Shown: positions 10,621 to 19,558 of the stretch, in pieces
Numbering within the stretch: position 1 is the first letter of the stretch
Layout: every line of letters begins with the position of its first letter
From: Enterobacter sp. RHBSTW-00994
GTDB taxonomy: Bacteria > Pseudomonadota > Gammaproteobacteria > Enterobacterales > Enterobacteriaceae
Direction of reading: 5' to 3'
Assembly (NCBI RefSeq): GCF_013782625.1
Contig: NZ_CP056199.1
Coordinates: 4,110,588-4,174,587, forward strand
DNA length: 64,000 nucleotides
Program-made: the position numbers and the translations under genes
Notes under the pieces: model-generated
Seen by the model: only the letters and a program-made list of their open reading frames with translations
What the model was told of the DNA's origin: nothing
Databases searched by the model: none

Positions 10621-11919
10621 TTAACGTTTTCCGCTGTGCAGCCAGAATGGCTCCTGCGAAATGGCCTCATTACGGAAATGCTCTATCTCAATATGCTGAC
10701 GGGTTTCGATAGCATGTTTCAGCCCCTGCCAGTTTTCCAGCCAGACCTGTGCTTTACCCTCGTAGGCGCCAGACAGCAGTAGCATGCTGTCGATATTGCG
10801 CGTCAGGCGAATAAGCTGATCGCCATACTGGTCGCCCAGCGGATAAGCAAAGGTCGTCTTCAGTTCAGCGGCATGACGGGAAAGCTGGATATCCGCAAAA
10901 CGTTTGAATGATTCACTGATTTTGGTTTGCGCTTTTGCATCCAGGAATGTGCGCCAGCTACGCGTCACCAGAAATTCGGTGAGCGCCAGTTTTGCAGTCG
11001 CGTTTTGCGGACTGTAGATTGCCGTTTTTGCTGAGACATCGGACGCCATCAGCGTTTCCGCCTGGGTCAGAAAATCACGTAAGTGAGCACTTGCTTTACG
11101 AGGAACAATGCCGCCAAACAGCGTTAACGCATGGCGAACCAGTCCCATCGCGCCCAATACATGGGCTTTCGATCCTTTCACACCGCGCGCCCACAGCTCT
11201 TCGTGGTACTGCCACTGAGAAAGCGCCAGCTCCAGCGAGGCCTCCAGACCTTGCTCCACGCTTGCTTTCGGCACGGTGCGTAAAATCGCCGTCGCCTTAG
11301 GCTGACGCGGTGCATTCCCGGCAGCCAGGTGATACCCACGCGCAGCTTTGCTCAGACTGCCCTGACGTAAACCGGATTGACTGACCAGCTTATGCGCCAG
11401 CCTGAGGACGTCAGCGGCGTCGCCTTCCAGCAATTCAAGTTCCAGTTCACAAATGGGCTCCTGAAATTCCCCCGCCTTCACCTCACCCAAATCAAGGGCG
11501 ATTTCAATCCGGCTTTTACCTTCATTCACCAGCCATTTCTCACGCCAGAAATCGGTGCTAAACAGCGGTTGCACCTGAGCGCTAAGGGTTTCCGGTAATT
11601 CACCATTTGGCCATACTTCTGCGGGAAGACGATCGAGCTCAAGTTCTGGCTTGCTGATGTCGATATTGTATTCCGGGCGTTGATGCAAACCACCGACCAC
11701 CCGGCCAGCAATTTTCATCGTCATCTCGTAGCGTCCATTAGCACCACGAATGCGCAACCCCATGTCATGTTGACGCAGCCAGTTATCTGGCGTTTCGTAA
11801 TAGATATTGAGTAACTGAACGGGTTCGTGATGCTCGCCAGACAATGTATGCAGATGGTTGCGCAGCGCATCAACGCTGTCGTTTTCGACGATAAATTTTA
11901 ATTCGATTTCTTGTGCCAT
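10621..11919 (-). CDS. ygiF: Inorganic triphosphatase YgiF (CYTH-CHAD)
   Basis: YgiF hydrolyses inorganic tripolyphosphate to phosphate and pyrophosphate. The 432-aa protein opens with the CYTH signature ExExK (residues 4-8, 'EIELKF') that binds metal and triphosphate in a beta-tunnel. The CYTH domain covers about residues 1-200. A CHAD domain rich in His, Arg and Lys helices covers about 215-430. Length is that of the E. coli enzyme (433 aa). It is the first gene of ygiF-glnE-hldE and diverges from ygiM across a 229-bp gap in which no clear operator was recognised. Confidence 0.95.
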   Translation of the reverse strand: MAQEIELKFIVENDSVDALRNHLHTLSGEHHEPVQLLNIYYETPDNWLRQHDMGLRIRGANGRYEMTMKIAGRVVGGLHQRPEYNIDISKPELELDRLPAEVWPNGELPETLSAQVQPLFSTDFWREKWLVNEGKSRIEIALDLGEVKAGEFQEPICELELELLEGDAADVLRLAHKLVSQSGLRQGSLSKAARGYHLAAGNAPRQPKATAILRTVPKASVEQGLEASLELALSQWQYHEELWARGVKGSKAHVLGAMGLVRHALTLFGGIVPRKASAHLRDFLTQAETLMASDVSAKTAIYSPQNATAKLALTEFLVTRSWRTFLDAKAQTKISESFKRFADIQLSRHAAELKTTFAYPLGDQYGDQLIRLTRNIDSMLLLSGAYEGKAQVWLENWQGLKHAIETRQHIEIEHFRNEAISQEPFWLHSGKR

Positions 11920-12148
11920 GGCCTTGTACTTATGTGTGCGTCACAGATGAGTCAATTAAGGCGAACTTACTCGCCACTTTTTTGTCAGTACATAGTATTT
12001 TGCGCCAAATTGCCACGCAATGAGCAATTTGCCGAGCTTAAAAGTTTGAAGCCGTGACACAGATGATTCCGATTGCTGACGAATACTTTGCGTAGAGACA
12101 CTGTTGCCACTACTATCGATCCACTTTTTATGAAAATAACGACGAATG

Positions 12149-12769
12149 ATGCTTAAATTACGCCTGATTGGACTTACTTTACTTGCATTCAGCGCTGCAA
12201 CCGCGGTGCACGCTGAAGAGAAACGTTATGTTTCTGACGAACTGAACACCTGGGTGCGTAGCGGCCCTGGTGATAATTATCGCCTCCTGGGCACGGTCAA
12301 TGCCGGGGAAGAAGTCACACTGTTACAGACCAATCCAGACACTAATTACGGCCAGGTTCGTGACAGCACCGGACGTACCTCCTGGATCCCGATGAAGGAA
12401 CTTAGCACCGTGCCGAGTCTGCGCACCCGCGTGCCAGATCTGGAAAATCAGGTAAAAACGCTGACCGATAAGCTGAACAATATCGACACCACCTGGAACC
12501 AGCGTACCGCTGAAATGCAGCAGAAAGTTGCCCAGAGTGACAGCGTGATTAGCGGTCTGAAAGACGAAAACCAGAAACTGAAAAACGAGCTTATTGTCGC
12601 CCAGAAAAAAGTGAATGCCGCTAACCTGCAGCTCGACGACAAACAACGAACCATCATCATGCAGTGGTTTATGTATGGCGGTGGCGTGTTGGGCGTAGGT
12701 TTGGTGCTGGGTCTGGTTCTGCCGCTGCTGATCCCAAGCCGTAAGCGTAAAGATCGTTGGATGAATTAA
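12149..12769 (+). CDS. ygiM: SH3b-domain membrane-anchored protein YgiM
   Basis: A 206-aa protein with a signal peptide (cleavage near AVHA|EEKRY), a bacterial SH3 domain (about residues 25-90, '[19 protein letters not shown]'), a coiled coil (about 95-165), a C-terminal membrane helix and the basic tail RKRKDRWMN. It is anchored in the envelope with the SH3b domain in the periplasm. Function is not established; E. coli YgiM (206 aa) is the orthologue. Two ATGs are adjacent (12146 and 12149). The second is chosen for agreement with E. coli, but no strong ribosome-binding site separates them. It lies 61 nt before cca on the same strand. Confidence 0.92.
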   Translation: MLKLRLIGLTLLAFSAATAVHAEEKRYVSDELNTWVRSGPGDNYRLLGTVNAGEEVTLLQTNPDTNYGQVRDSTGRTSWIPMKELSTVPSLRTRVPDLENQVKTLTDKLNNIDTTWNQRTAEMQQKVAQSDSVISGLKDENQKLKNELIVAQKKVNAANLQLDDKQRTIIMQWFMYGGGVLGVGLVLGLVLPLLIPSRKRKDRWMN

Positions 12770-12830
12770 TTCGTCTTCAATGCCAGACTTACGTACTATC
12801 TTGCGAAAAGAAAAGACGGGAGTTGTGGGC

Positions 12831-14072
12831 GTGAAGAGTTATCTGGTCGGTGGTGCGGTTCGTGATGCGTTGTTAGGCCTGCCGGTCAAAGACAGAGACT
12901 GGGTCGTGGTGGGTTCCACGCCTCAGGAGATGCTCGACGCGGGCTACCAGCAGGTAGGCCGCGATTTTCCCGTATTTCTTCACCCAACCAGCCATGAAGA
13001 GTACGCCCTGGCTCGCACCGAGCGAAAATCTGGCTCCGGTTATACCGGTTTTACCTGCTATGCCGCACCTGATGTGACTCTGGAGCAAGATTTGTTGCGC
13101 CGGGACCTCACCATTAACGCGCTGGCACAGGACGATCAAGGCCGAATTTTTGACGCTTATGGCGGTCTGGACGATCTCCGAGACCGTATTTTGCGTCATG
13201 TCTCCCCTGCGTTTTCTGAAGATCCGCTGCGCGTGCTGCGCGTGGCGCGTTTCGCTGCTCGTTATGCTCACCTGAGTTTTTGTATCGCCACTGAGACTAT
13301 GGCACTGATGACCGCCATGACCCATGCGGGCGAGCTGGAGCACCTTACGCCAGAACGCGTCTGGAAAGAGACAGAAAGCGCGCTATCGACCCGCAACCCG
13401 CAGGTCTTTTTCCAGGTACTTCGTGAGTGTGGTGCGCTGAAAGTCCTGTTCCCGGAAATCGATGTACTCTTCGGTGTGCCGGCTCCGGCAAAATGGCATC
13501 CGGAAATTGATACCGGCATTCATACCCTGATGACGCTGAGTATGGCTGCCATGCTCAGCCCTGCCATTGATGTACGTTTCGCGACGCTATGCCACGATCT
13601 GGGCAAAGGGTTAACACCGAAAGAGTTCTGGCCTCGCCACCACGGACACGGCCCGGCGGGAGTGAAACTGGTTGAGGGATTATGTCAGCGTCTGCGTGTG
13701 CCTAACGACATCCGCGATCTGGCAAAACTGGTGGCGGAGTTTCATGACCTGATCCACACGTTCCCGATCCTGAAACCAACCACTATCGTCAAACTTTTCG
13801 ACAGTATCGACGCCTGGCGCAAGCCACAGCGCGTAGAACAGATCGCTCTGACCAGTGAAGCCGACGTTCGTGGGCGCACCGGGTTTGAAGCCTGCGATTA
13901 TCCGCAGGGACGGTTGTTGCGTGAGGCATGGATCGTAGCGAGTGCAGTGCCAACAAAAGACGTTGTCGAAGCCGGCTTTAAAGGACCAGAGATCCGCGAA
14001 GAGCTGACCAAACGCCGTATTCAGGCAGTAGCTGACTGGAAGGAACAGCGTTGCCCTCAGCCAAAAGACTGA
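12831..14072 (+). CDS. cca: Multifunctional CCA-adding enzyme
   Basis: Cca adds or repairs the 3'-CCA end of tRNAs; enterobacterial forms also carry an HD domain with phosphatase and 2',3'-cyclic phosphodiesterase activity. The 413-aa protein begins [15 protein letters not shown], followed by the DRDWVVVG catalytic carboxylates and the [10 protein letters not shown] motif. The HD domain (CHDLGKG) lies in the middle. The GTG at 12831 is chosen over the in-frame ATG at 12780: it is preceded by GGGAG at normal spacing, and the E. coli protein (412 aa) begins at the equivalent residue. Confidence 0.95.
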   Translation: MKSYLVGGAVRDALLGLPVKDRDWVVVGSTPQEMLDAGYQQVGRDFPVFLHPTSHEEYALARTERKSGSGYTGFTCYAAPDVTLEQDLLRRDLTINALAQDDQGRIFDAYGGLDDLRDRILRHVSPAFSEDPLRVLRVARFAARYAHLSFCIATETMALMTAMTHAGELEHLTPERVWKETESALSTRNPQVFFQVLRECGALKVLFPEIDVLFGVPAPAKWHPEIDTGIHTLMTLSMAAMLSPAIDVRFATLCHDLGKGLTPKEFWPRHHGHGPAGVKLVEGLCQRLRVPNDIRDLAKLVAEFHDLIHTFPILKPTTIVKLFDSIDAWRKPQRVEQIALTSEADVRGRTGFEACDYPQGRLLREAWIVASAVPTKDVVEAGFKGPEIREELTKRRIQAVADWKEQRCPQPKD

Positions 14073-14078
14073 GGGCAA
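14051..14078. terminator. Hairpin at the convergent cca/uppP junction
   Basis: TTGCCCTCAG pairs with CTGAGGGCAA over the cca stop codon and before the convergent uppP stop. There is no long T-run, so termination in either direction is plausible but not certain. Confidence 0.5.
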
Positions 14079-14082
14079 TCAA

Positions 14083-14904
14083 TCAGAAGAAGACGACGTA
14101 CACCGCCGCGGCGACAATAAAGCGATAGATCGCAAACGGAATAAACGAGATACGTTTGATAAGTTGCAGGAAGGTTTTGATCGCAATCAGCGCCACAATA
14201 AAGGCGGTGATAAAGCCCACGGCGAACATCGGAATATCTCCCACCGTCAGGAAGCCGATGCTTTTATAGAGATCAAGCGCAGTTGCCCCCATCATCATCG
14301 GTACGGCCAGCAGGAATGAAAACTCCGATGCCGCGTAACGGCTAACGCCCATCAGCATCCCACCTGAAATCGTTGCTCCTGAACGCGAAAAACCCGGCCA
14401 CAACGCCAGACACTGGAAACAGCCAATCATGAATGCCTGACGGTAAGTCATGTCGTCCAGGCCTTCCGCACGCGGTTTTTTCGGTTTCAGCACTTCCGCT
14501 ACAATCAGCAATACCCCGCCAACCACCAGCGCATACATGACGTTAATCGGGTTAAACAGCGATTTAATCGTGTCGTGAAAAATCAGTCCCAGTACTACAG
14601 CAGGAACCATACCTAACAGGATATGGATCAGCGTCAGGCGGCCTTTACCTTCTCCCTCATGTTGCGGCGGACGGCCAAAGTGAATACCAATCAAGCCAAA
14701 GAGACGACGCCAGAACATCACAACGACCGCCAGAATCGAACCTAACTGGATAACAACTTCAAACGTCTTTGCCGTATCGCCCTCAAAGCCCAGCAGATGT
14801 CCCACGATAATCATGTGACCAGTACTGGAAACCGGCAAAAACTCCGTCAATCCTTCGACCACACCCAGGATTGCCGCCACCAGCAGCGAGTGCATATCGC
14901 TCAT
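14083..14904 (-). CDS. uppP: Undecaprenyl-diphosphatase UppP/BacA
   Basis: This inner-membrane enzyme removes a phosphate from undecaprenyl diphosphate to recycle the lipid carrier for peptidoglycan; overexpression gives bacitracin resistance. The 273-aa polytopic protein shows both family signatures: [14 protein letters not shown] near the N-terminus and [13 protein letters not shown] in the middle. Length matches E. coli. The ATG at 14904 is preferred over an in-frame TTG one codon upstream; AGGGG lies 7 nt before it. Confidence 0.97.
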   Translation of the reverse strand: MSDMHSLLVAAILGVVEGLTEFLPVSSTGHMIIVGHLLGFEGDTAKTFEVVIQLGSILAVVVMFWRRLFGLIGIHFGRPPQHEGEGKGRLTLIHILLGMVPAVVLGLIFHDTIKSLFNPINVMYALVVGGVLLIVAEVLKPKKPRAEGLDDMTYRQAFMIGCFQCLALWPGFSRSGATISGGMLMGVSRYAASEFSFLLAVPMMMGATALDLYKSIGFLTVGDIPMFAVGFITAFIVALIAIKTFLQLIKRISFIPFAIYRFIVAAAVYVVFF

Positions 14905-15008
14905 CAATAAACCCCTAAAAAGATATAAAAACGGTGAACCGTCATGTCCACCGTGAAAGATACATCCTTAAGACCGGTATAACCGAAAATGGTTTAGCTA
15001 TTATGACG

Positions 15009-15377
15009 TTAAATGTTTCCTTTCGGATTACTGCCACGCTCGATGATCACACCAACATTGGTCGCGCGTGCCACAGCGCCGGGCTTACTGAGTTTGATAC
15101 GTACCCAGGGAGAGTTGAAGCGGCTCAACAGCAAATCTGCAACCTCTTCTGCCACGCGTTCAACCAGTGCAAAACGTTGGCCTTCGACGTGGCTAATGAC
15201 CGTGTCGCTAATATCGGCATAGCTCAGACAGTCATTCACATCATCACTTTTTGCGGCCAGACGGTTGTCCCAGCCCATTTCGATATCGAACACTAATTTC
15301 TGTTCGATGGTCTGTTCCCAGTCGTAAACACCAATAGTGGTGATTACCGAAAGTTGCTCTATAAATACAATATCCAT
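15009..15377 (-). CDS. folB: Dihydroneopterin aldolase
   Basis: FolB converts 7,8-dihydroneopterin to 6-hydroxymethyl-7,8-dihydropterin plus glycolaldehyde in folate synthesis. The 122-aa protein has the T-fold features '[19 protein letters not shown]', a mid-protein 'CLSYADIS' and a C-terminal '[11 protein letters not shown]' with the conserved active-site lysine. The ATG at 15377 is chosen over the GTG one codon earlier by comparison with E. coli FolB. It diverges from plsY with about 107 nt between start codons. Confidence 0.96.
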   Translation of the reverse strand: MDIVFIEQLSVITTIGVYDWEQTIEQKLVFDIEMGWDNRLAAKSDDVNDCLSYADISDTVISHVEGQRFALVERVAEEVADLLLSRFNSPWVRIKLSKPGAVARATNVGVIIERGSNPKGNI

Positions 15378-15484
15378 CACGACCTGCCTGCTTTTTGGCT
15401 AAACCGGATACCACTTCCGGCGAATTATGCGTATTATCCACAGATGTTGAGAACACAGATACATTTTCAAAACGGAACAGCGTT

Positions 15485-16105
15485 ATGAGTGCAATCGCGC
15501 CTGGAATGATTCTCCTCGCCTACCTTTGCGGCTCAATCTCCAGCGCCATTCTGGTCTGCCGCATCGCCGGGTTACCTGATCCACGCGAGAGCGGATCCCG
15601 GAATCCCGGGGCGACCAATGTACTACGAATTGGCGGCAAGGGAGCAGCCGTAGCGGTTTTGATTTTTGATGTTCTGAAAGGAATGCTACCGGTCTGGGGC
15701 GCATATGCTCTGGGCGTTACCCCTTTTTGGCTCGGGCTTATCGCCATCGCAGCCTGTATTGGTCATATCTGGCCTGTTTTCTTTGGTTTTAAAGGCGGTA
15801 AAGGCGTTGCCACCGCATTTGGCGCGATTGCGCCCATCGGTTGGGATTTAACGGGCGTGATGGCCGGAACCTGGCTTTTGACCATTTTACTGAGTGGCTA
15901 TTCATCGCTGGGCGCAATTGTGAGCGCACTTATCGCGCCATTTTATGTCTGGTGGTTTAAGCCCCAGTTTACCTTCCCGGTGTCGATGCTCTCCTGCCTC
16001 ATTTTGTTGCGCCATCACGATAACATTCAGCGCTTATGGCGTCGTCAGGAGACCAAAATCTGGACGAAACTGAAGCTAAAGAGAAAGAAAAAAGACCCTC
16101 AGTAA
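15485..16105 (+). CDS. plsY: Glycerol-3-phosphate acyltransferase PlsY
   Basis: PlsY transfers an acyl group from acyl-phosphate to glycerol 3-phosphate, the first step of phospholipid synthesis, in the inner membrane. The 206-aa protein has the three family motifs: GSxNPGATN (about residues 36-44), [11 protein letters not shown], and HHDNIQRL near the C-terminus. The start at 15485 ([10 protein letters not shown]) matches the 205-aa E. coli protein; the frame is open for 90 nt further upstream. In the first motif the usual glycine (GSGNPGATN) is arginine (GSRNPGATN), which is worth checking. It is divergent from folB. Confidence 0.96.
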   Translation: MSAIAPGMILLAYLCGSISSAILVCRIAGLPDPRESGSRNPGATNVLRIGGKGAAVAVLIFDVLKGMLPVWGAYALGVTPFWLGLIAIAACIGHIWPVFFGFKGGKGVATAFGAIAPIGWDLTGVMAGTWLLTILLSGYSSLGAIVSALIAPFYVWWFKPQFTFPVSMLSCLILLRHHDNIQRLWRRQETKIWTKLKLKRKKKDPQ

Positions 16106-16128
16106 GCGGTTAGTTATGCCTTATAACC

Positions 16129-16150
16129 AAATGTGATTTTGGTCACCTTC
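16129..16150 (+). promoter_or_regulatory. CRP-site-like palindrome upstream of the MFS gene
   Basis: TGTGATTTTGGTCACC at 16132-16147 matches the CRP consensus TGTGA-N6-TCACA at nine of ten half-site positions, with AAA before it. It ends 49 nt before the ATG of the transporter gene, in the only gap available for its promoter. This suggests carbon-source control; it is a motif match only. Confidence 0.5.
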
Positions 16151-16198
16151 TGCCTGTGGTAACTGTTAGAGACACAACACAACCACACAAAAAGAAAA

Positions 16199-17665
16199 AT
16201 GGCAGAAATCACCAACTCAACCTCTCTTTCAACGGCAGGACATTCCCCTGATGGCGACATCAGATGGGTTCGTAGCGCCTCTGACGTTTCACGTCTGGTC
16301 AACGCGGGTTCTCAGGGCCGGGCTAATGCCCGTATCGTGATCGGTATCGCGCTGGGCGGTATTTTCCTCGATGCATACGATCTCGGTGCTCTGGCATTCG
16401 GTATCAAAGACATTACCCGCGAGTTTAATCTCACGCCGGCAGGCACGGGCATGGTGGCGTCGGCCATCACCTTCGGGGCAATCGTCGGGGCGCTCCTCGG
16501 TGGTTACCTCACGGACAAAATTGGGCGTTACCGCGTCTTTATGGCCGACATGGTGTTCTTCGTGGTGGCCGCCATCGCCTGTGCGCTGGCGCCGAACGAG
16601 TATGTTCTGGCGGGGGCACGCTTCGTAATGGGTCTTGGCGTGGGGATCGACCTTCCCGTCGCGATGGCATTTTTAAGCGAATTTGCCAAACTAAAAGGCC
16701 CCGGCAACAAAGCCTCCAGCGTCGCCATGTGGTGTCCAACCTGGTACGCCGCCATCAGTATCTCTTATCTGTTGGTTCTCTTCTTCTATGCGGTCCTGCC
16801 GGAAAGCCACAGCGACTGGCTCTGGCGTTTGATCCTCGGCTTTGGCGCGGTTCCTGCATTGGTCATTATCGCAATCCGCAGCCGCTATATGAGCGAGTCT
16901 CCGGTCTGGGCGGCAAACCAGGGCAACCTGAAACAGGCAGCTTCCATTCTGCGCCAGTCGTATAACATTAACGCCCATGTCCCGCAGGATGCGCTCAACC
17001 AGCCAGCGCCGGTGGTCAATAAAGCAAAATGGGCAAATTACCTGAACCTGTTCAAGGGGGTCTATTTACGGCGAACAACGCTGGCGACGTTGCTGTCGGT
17101 GGTCTCCTCATTTGCCTATAACGCCGTGGCCTTTGGCCTGCCCGTCATTATCTCCAGCTTCTTTGTTCAGTCGATGTTGACCACCATTTTGATCTCGCTG
17201 GCGCTTAACCTGCTGTTTGCGTTCGTCGGCGGACTGCTGGCAGTGCGTTACGTCCCGCGCTTTGGCGCATGGCGAATGTCACTTGCAGGTTATACCTGTC
17301 AGCTTATTGCCTTGCTTGGTCTGGCGCTGATTGGTCGCCCGGAAGGCGCCCCGGAAGGTATTATCGCCGTCGCCATGCTGGCGCTGTTCCTGTTCGGCCA
17401 GGGTTTTGGACCGGGCGCGCATACCATGGCATTTGCTTCGCTGAGCTATCCAACGTCGTTGCGCGGTGTAGGCGTTGGCCTCAACCAGACGCTGATGCGC
17501 AGCAGCTCAACGCTGTCGCTGTTCCTGTTCCCACTGCTGGTTGCCTCTCTGGATACCGCGGTGTTCTGGGTGATTGCCCTGGCGCCGTTTATCGGGCTGG
17601 CCTCACTGCTGGCGATCCGCTGGGAACCGTCCGGGTATGATGTGGATGCGGAGGATTATCGGTAA
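16199..17665 (+). CDS. MFS transporter, sugar/metabolite:H+ symporter type
   Basis: A 488-aa major facilitator with about 12 predicted transmembrane helices after a 45-residue hydrophilic N-terminus. The first helix contains GIALGGIFLDAYDLGAL, and the loop 2-3 signature is GGYLTDKIGRYRVF (MFS motif A). A further 'ARFVMGLGVGIDLPVAM' and a central hydrophilic loop suggest the sugar-porter/metabolite-symporter branch, like E. coli YaaU or YgcS. The substrate cannot be read from sequence. It occupies the place of the E. coli ttd genes after plsY. It is probably monocistronic: a CRP-like site precedes it and over 400 bp follow before ureD. Confidence 0.8.
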   Translation: MAEITNSTSLSTAGHSPDGDIRWVRSASDVSRLVNAGSQGRANARIVIGIALGGIFLDAYDLGALAFGIKDITREFNLTPAGTGMVASAITFGAIVGALLGGYLTDKIGRYRVFMADMVFFVVAAIACALAPNEYVLAGARFVMGLGVGIDLPVAMAFLSEFAKLKGPGNKASSVAMWCPTWYAAISISYLLVLFFYAVLPESHSDWLWRLILGFGAVPALVIIAIRSRYMSESPVWAANQGNLKQAASILRQSYNINAHVPQDALNQPAPVVNKAKWANYLNLFKGVYLRRTTLATLLSVVSSFAYNAVAFGLPVIISSFFVQSMLTTILISLALNLLFAFVGGLLAVRYVPRFGAWRMSLAGYTCQLIALLGLALIGRPEGAPEGIIAVAMLALFLFGQGFGPGAHTMAFASLSYPTSLRGVGVGLNQTLMRSSSTLSLFLFPLLVASLDTAVFWVIALAPFIGLASLLAIRWEPSGYDVDAEDYR

Positions 17666-17737
17666 TTTCCTCCTTAACTCAATTGTGGAATTGTTCCGTT
17701 CACTACAGCACCTCTGCTATCTGAAACACCCACAGCG

Positions 17738-17946
17738 GCCTGAAAGGGGAACGGGTGTTGAGTCCCCGCTAAAATCGGCGAACCGGAGACCGAATGACAA
17801 GGTCTGGACGCCAGGGATAGCGGCCTGAGGCGAATCGAGACAGGATATCGAGTTGAGCCGACCGCAGGCAGAGGGTCGGGAGACGAGCGAAGTGCGAAGC
17901 ACCGATTTTGTTGCGGGGCCGCGGTGGCCCCCTTTCCCGTTCACAG
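17738..17946. repeat. Structured GC-rich intergenic element of unknown type, probably a dispersed repeat
   Basis: The 421-bp gap between the MFS gene and ureD contains a distinct block of about 200 bp, roughly 60% GC, with no convincing gene. It is rich in GAnnCGAG-type purine motifs (GGCGAATCGAGACAGGATAT, GTCGGGAGACGAGCGAAG) and has several short hairpins, for example GGGGCCGCGGTGGCCCC near the right end. GGGGAACGGG near the left end faces CCCTTTCCCGTTC at the right end. It resembles intergenic blocks I recall from other enterobacterial genomes, where a minus-strand reading frame is sometimes annotated as a hypothetical protein. The remainder of the gap (17666-17737, 17947-18086) holds only the candidate NAC site. 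Confidence 0.5.
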
Positions 17947-18007
17947 GCTGCATCATTTTATTTTCTGCCACTCTCAAGGTGAACGGAACAAACCTCAACA
18001 CTCATCC

Positions 18008-18022
18008 ATAAGCGACTCATAT
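18008..18022 (+). promoter_or_regulatory. NAC-site-like motif upstream of ureD
   Basis: ATAAGCGACTCATAT fits ATA-N6-TNGTAT, the NAC consensus of Klebsiella, with one mismatch (A for G), and lies 65 nt before the ureD start. In Klebsiella aerogenes the urease operon is activated by NAC under nitrogen limitation, and no ureR gene is visible here, so nitrogen control is the natural expectation. Motif match only. Confidence 0.35.
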
Positions 18023-18086
18023 GACAGCCTTCATTTCTGCCAGGGCATACTAAAACGTAACCCGGTAGTGAGCAGATGGATGCAGC

Positions 18087-18914
18087 ATGTTAGCAACTCA
18101 GGTCACTGATAACTCTTATAAAGGCTGGCAGGCATCCCTTGATCTGCTGTTTCGCCGCACCCCTGAGAAAACCCTTCTGCAGTCGGCCCGTCACGTAGGC
18201 CCCCTCACGGTTCAACGCCCGTTTTACCCCGAAGAGGAAACCTGCCACCTCTACTTACTTCACCCACCCGGTGGAATTGTCGGTGGAGATGTTCTGAATA
18301 TTTCCGTTCAGTTAGAAGCGGGCTGTCACACGCTGATTACCATGCCGGGAGCAAGCAAGTTTTACCGCAGCAGCGGTAAAGAGGCGCGTCTGGAGCAGCA
18401 CTTTACCCTCGCAGAAAACGCCACGCTGGAGTGGTTGCCGCAGGACACCATTTTCTTCCCTGGCGCGAATGCCGCACTGCGTTCCGTCTTCCATCTGCAA
18501 ACCTCCAGCACCCTGCTGGCCTGGGAGCTTTTCTGCCTGGGCCGTCCGGTGATCAACGAAACCTTCAGCCACGGCACAATCGAGAGTCGGCTGGAGGTCT
18601 GGATCGAGGGTGAACCGCGGTTAATTGAGCGTCAGCATCTGAAGGACGGAGACCTTTCCTCTGTAGCAAACCATCCGTGGATCGGCACATTGCTGTTCTA
18701 TCCATCAACGGAACATCACCTTGAAACTGTGCGTGAACAGCTCGCCCCGCTGGAAAATTTTGCCGGAGCGACCCTCACCGATGGTCTGATGTCGGTGCGT
18801 TTTCTCTCGCACGATAACCTGATTTGTCAGCGGGTAATGCGCGAAATATGGCAGTCGCTTCGCCCGCTTTTAACCACCAAATCGCCCTGCTCACCCCGCA
18901 TCTGGCAGACCTAA
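18087..18914 (+). CDS. ureD: Urease accessory protein UreD
   Basis: UreD binds the urease apoenzyme first and, with UreF and UreG, forms the complex that delivers nickel and builds the carbamylated bimetallic site. The 275-aa protein contains '[16 protein letters not shown]', '[16 protein letters not shown]', '[13 protein letters not shown]' and the C-terminal 'PRIWQT', all typical of the family. The start at 18087 is followed by '[16 protein letters not shown]'. It is the first gene of an eight-gene operon, with 10 nt to ureA. Confidence 0.95.
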   Translation: MLATQVTDNSYKGWQASLDLLFRRTPEKTLLQSARHVGPLTVQRPFYPEEETCHLYLLHPPGGIVGGDVLNISVQLEAGCHTLITMPGASKFYRSSGKEARLEQHFTLAENATLEWLPQDTIFFPGANAALRSVFHLQTSSTLLAWELFCLGRPVINETFSHGTIESRLEVWIEGEPRLIERQHLKDGDLSSVANHPWIGTLLFYPSTEHHLETVREQLAPLENFAGATLTDGLMSVRFLSHDNLICQRVMREIWQSLRPLLTTKSPCSPRIWQT

Positions 18915-18924
18915 GAGAAACGTT

Positions 18925-19227
18925 ATGGAACTGACCCCCAGAGAAAAAGACAAGCTGTTGTTGTTCACCGCGGCGCTGGTTGCTGAGCGCCGCCTGGCTC
19001 GTGGTGTAAAGCTTAACTATCCGGAATCGGTCGCCTTGATCAGCGCCTTTATTATGGAAGGTGCTCGCGACGGGGAAACCGTGGCGGCTTTAATGGAAGC
19101 TGGCCGCCACGTTCTGACGCGCGCTCAGGTGATGGAAGGTGTCCCGGAAATGATCCCCGACATTCAGGTTGAAGCCACGTTTCCAGACGGCTCCAAGCTT
19201 GTCACCGTTCACAACCCCATTGTGTAA
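18925..19227 (+). CDS. ureA: Urease gamma subunit
   Basis: The smallest structural subunit (100 aa, the standard length) of the Ni-dependent urease that hydrolyses urea to ammonia and carbamate. It starts [23 protein letters not shown] and contains the conserved '[10 protein letters not shown]' and '[18 protein letters not shown]' segments. It lies between ureD and ureB with an 8-11 nt spacing typical of a translationally coupled operon. Confidence 0.97.
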   Translation: MELTPREKDKLLLFTAALVAERRLARGVKLNYPESVALISAFIMEGARDGETVAALMEAGRHVLTRAQVMEGVPEMIPDIQVEATFPDGSKLVTVHNPIV

Positions 19228-19237
19228 GGAACATGTG

Positions 19238-19558
19238 ATGATCCCAGGTGAATACCAGATCAAATCAGGGCAGATAGCCCTTAACAGTGGGCGAGAAACA
19301 CAACGTGTGATCGTGGAAAACCACGGCGACAGGCCGATCCAGGTGGGATCGCATTACCACTTTTACGAGGTCAACCCGGCGCTAAAGTTCGATCGTGAAC
19401 CTGTAAAAGGCTATCGCCTCAATATTCCAGCCGGCACAGCGGTACGGTTTGAACCCGGCCAGAAACGTGAAGTCACGTTGGTCAAAGTGGCAGGCGCACA
19501 GCGCATTTTCGGCTTTCGGGGCGATGTTATGGGCGAACTGGAGGTAAAAAATGGCTGA
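19238..19558 (+). CDS. ureB: Urease beta subunit
   Basis: Structural beta subunit of 106 aa, the usual enterobacterial length. It begins [16 protein letters not shown] and contains '[13 protein letters not shown]', '[15 protein letters not shown]' and the C-terminal '[11 protein letters not shown]'. The ATG at 19238 is chosen because AAGGA precedes it and the family starts with MIPGE; the frame is open further upstream across the ureA stop. Its last 8 nt overlap the start of ureC. Confidence 0.97.
   Translation: MIPGEYQIKSGQIALNSGRETQRVIVENHGDRPIQVGSHYHFYEVNPALKFDREPVKGYRLNIPAGTAVRFEPGQKREVTLVKVAGAQRIFGFRGDVMGELEVKNG

Noticed and set aside
17717-18001. 94-codon minus-strand reading frame in the gap before ureD
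   Set aside because: It coincides with the structured GC-rich element, has no ribosome-binding site and has a composition unlike the neighbouring genes; it is best explained as an open frame across a non-coding repeat.
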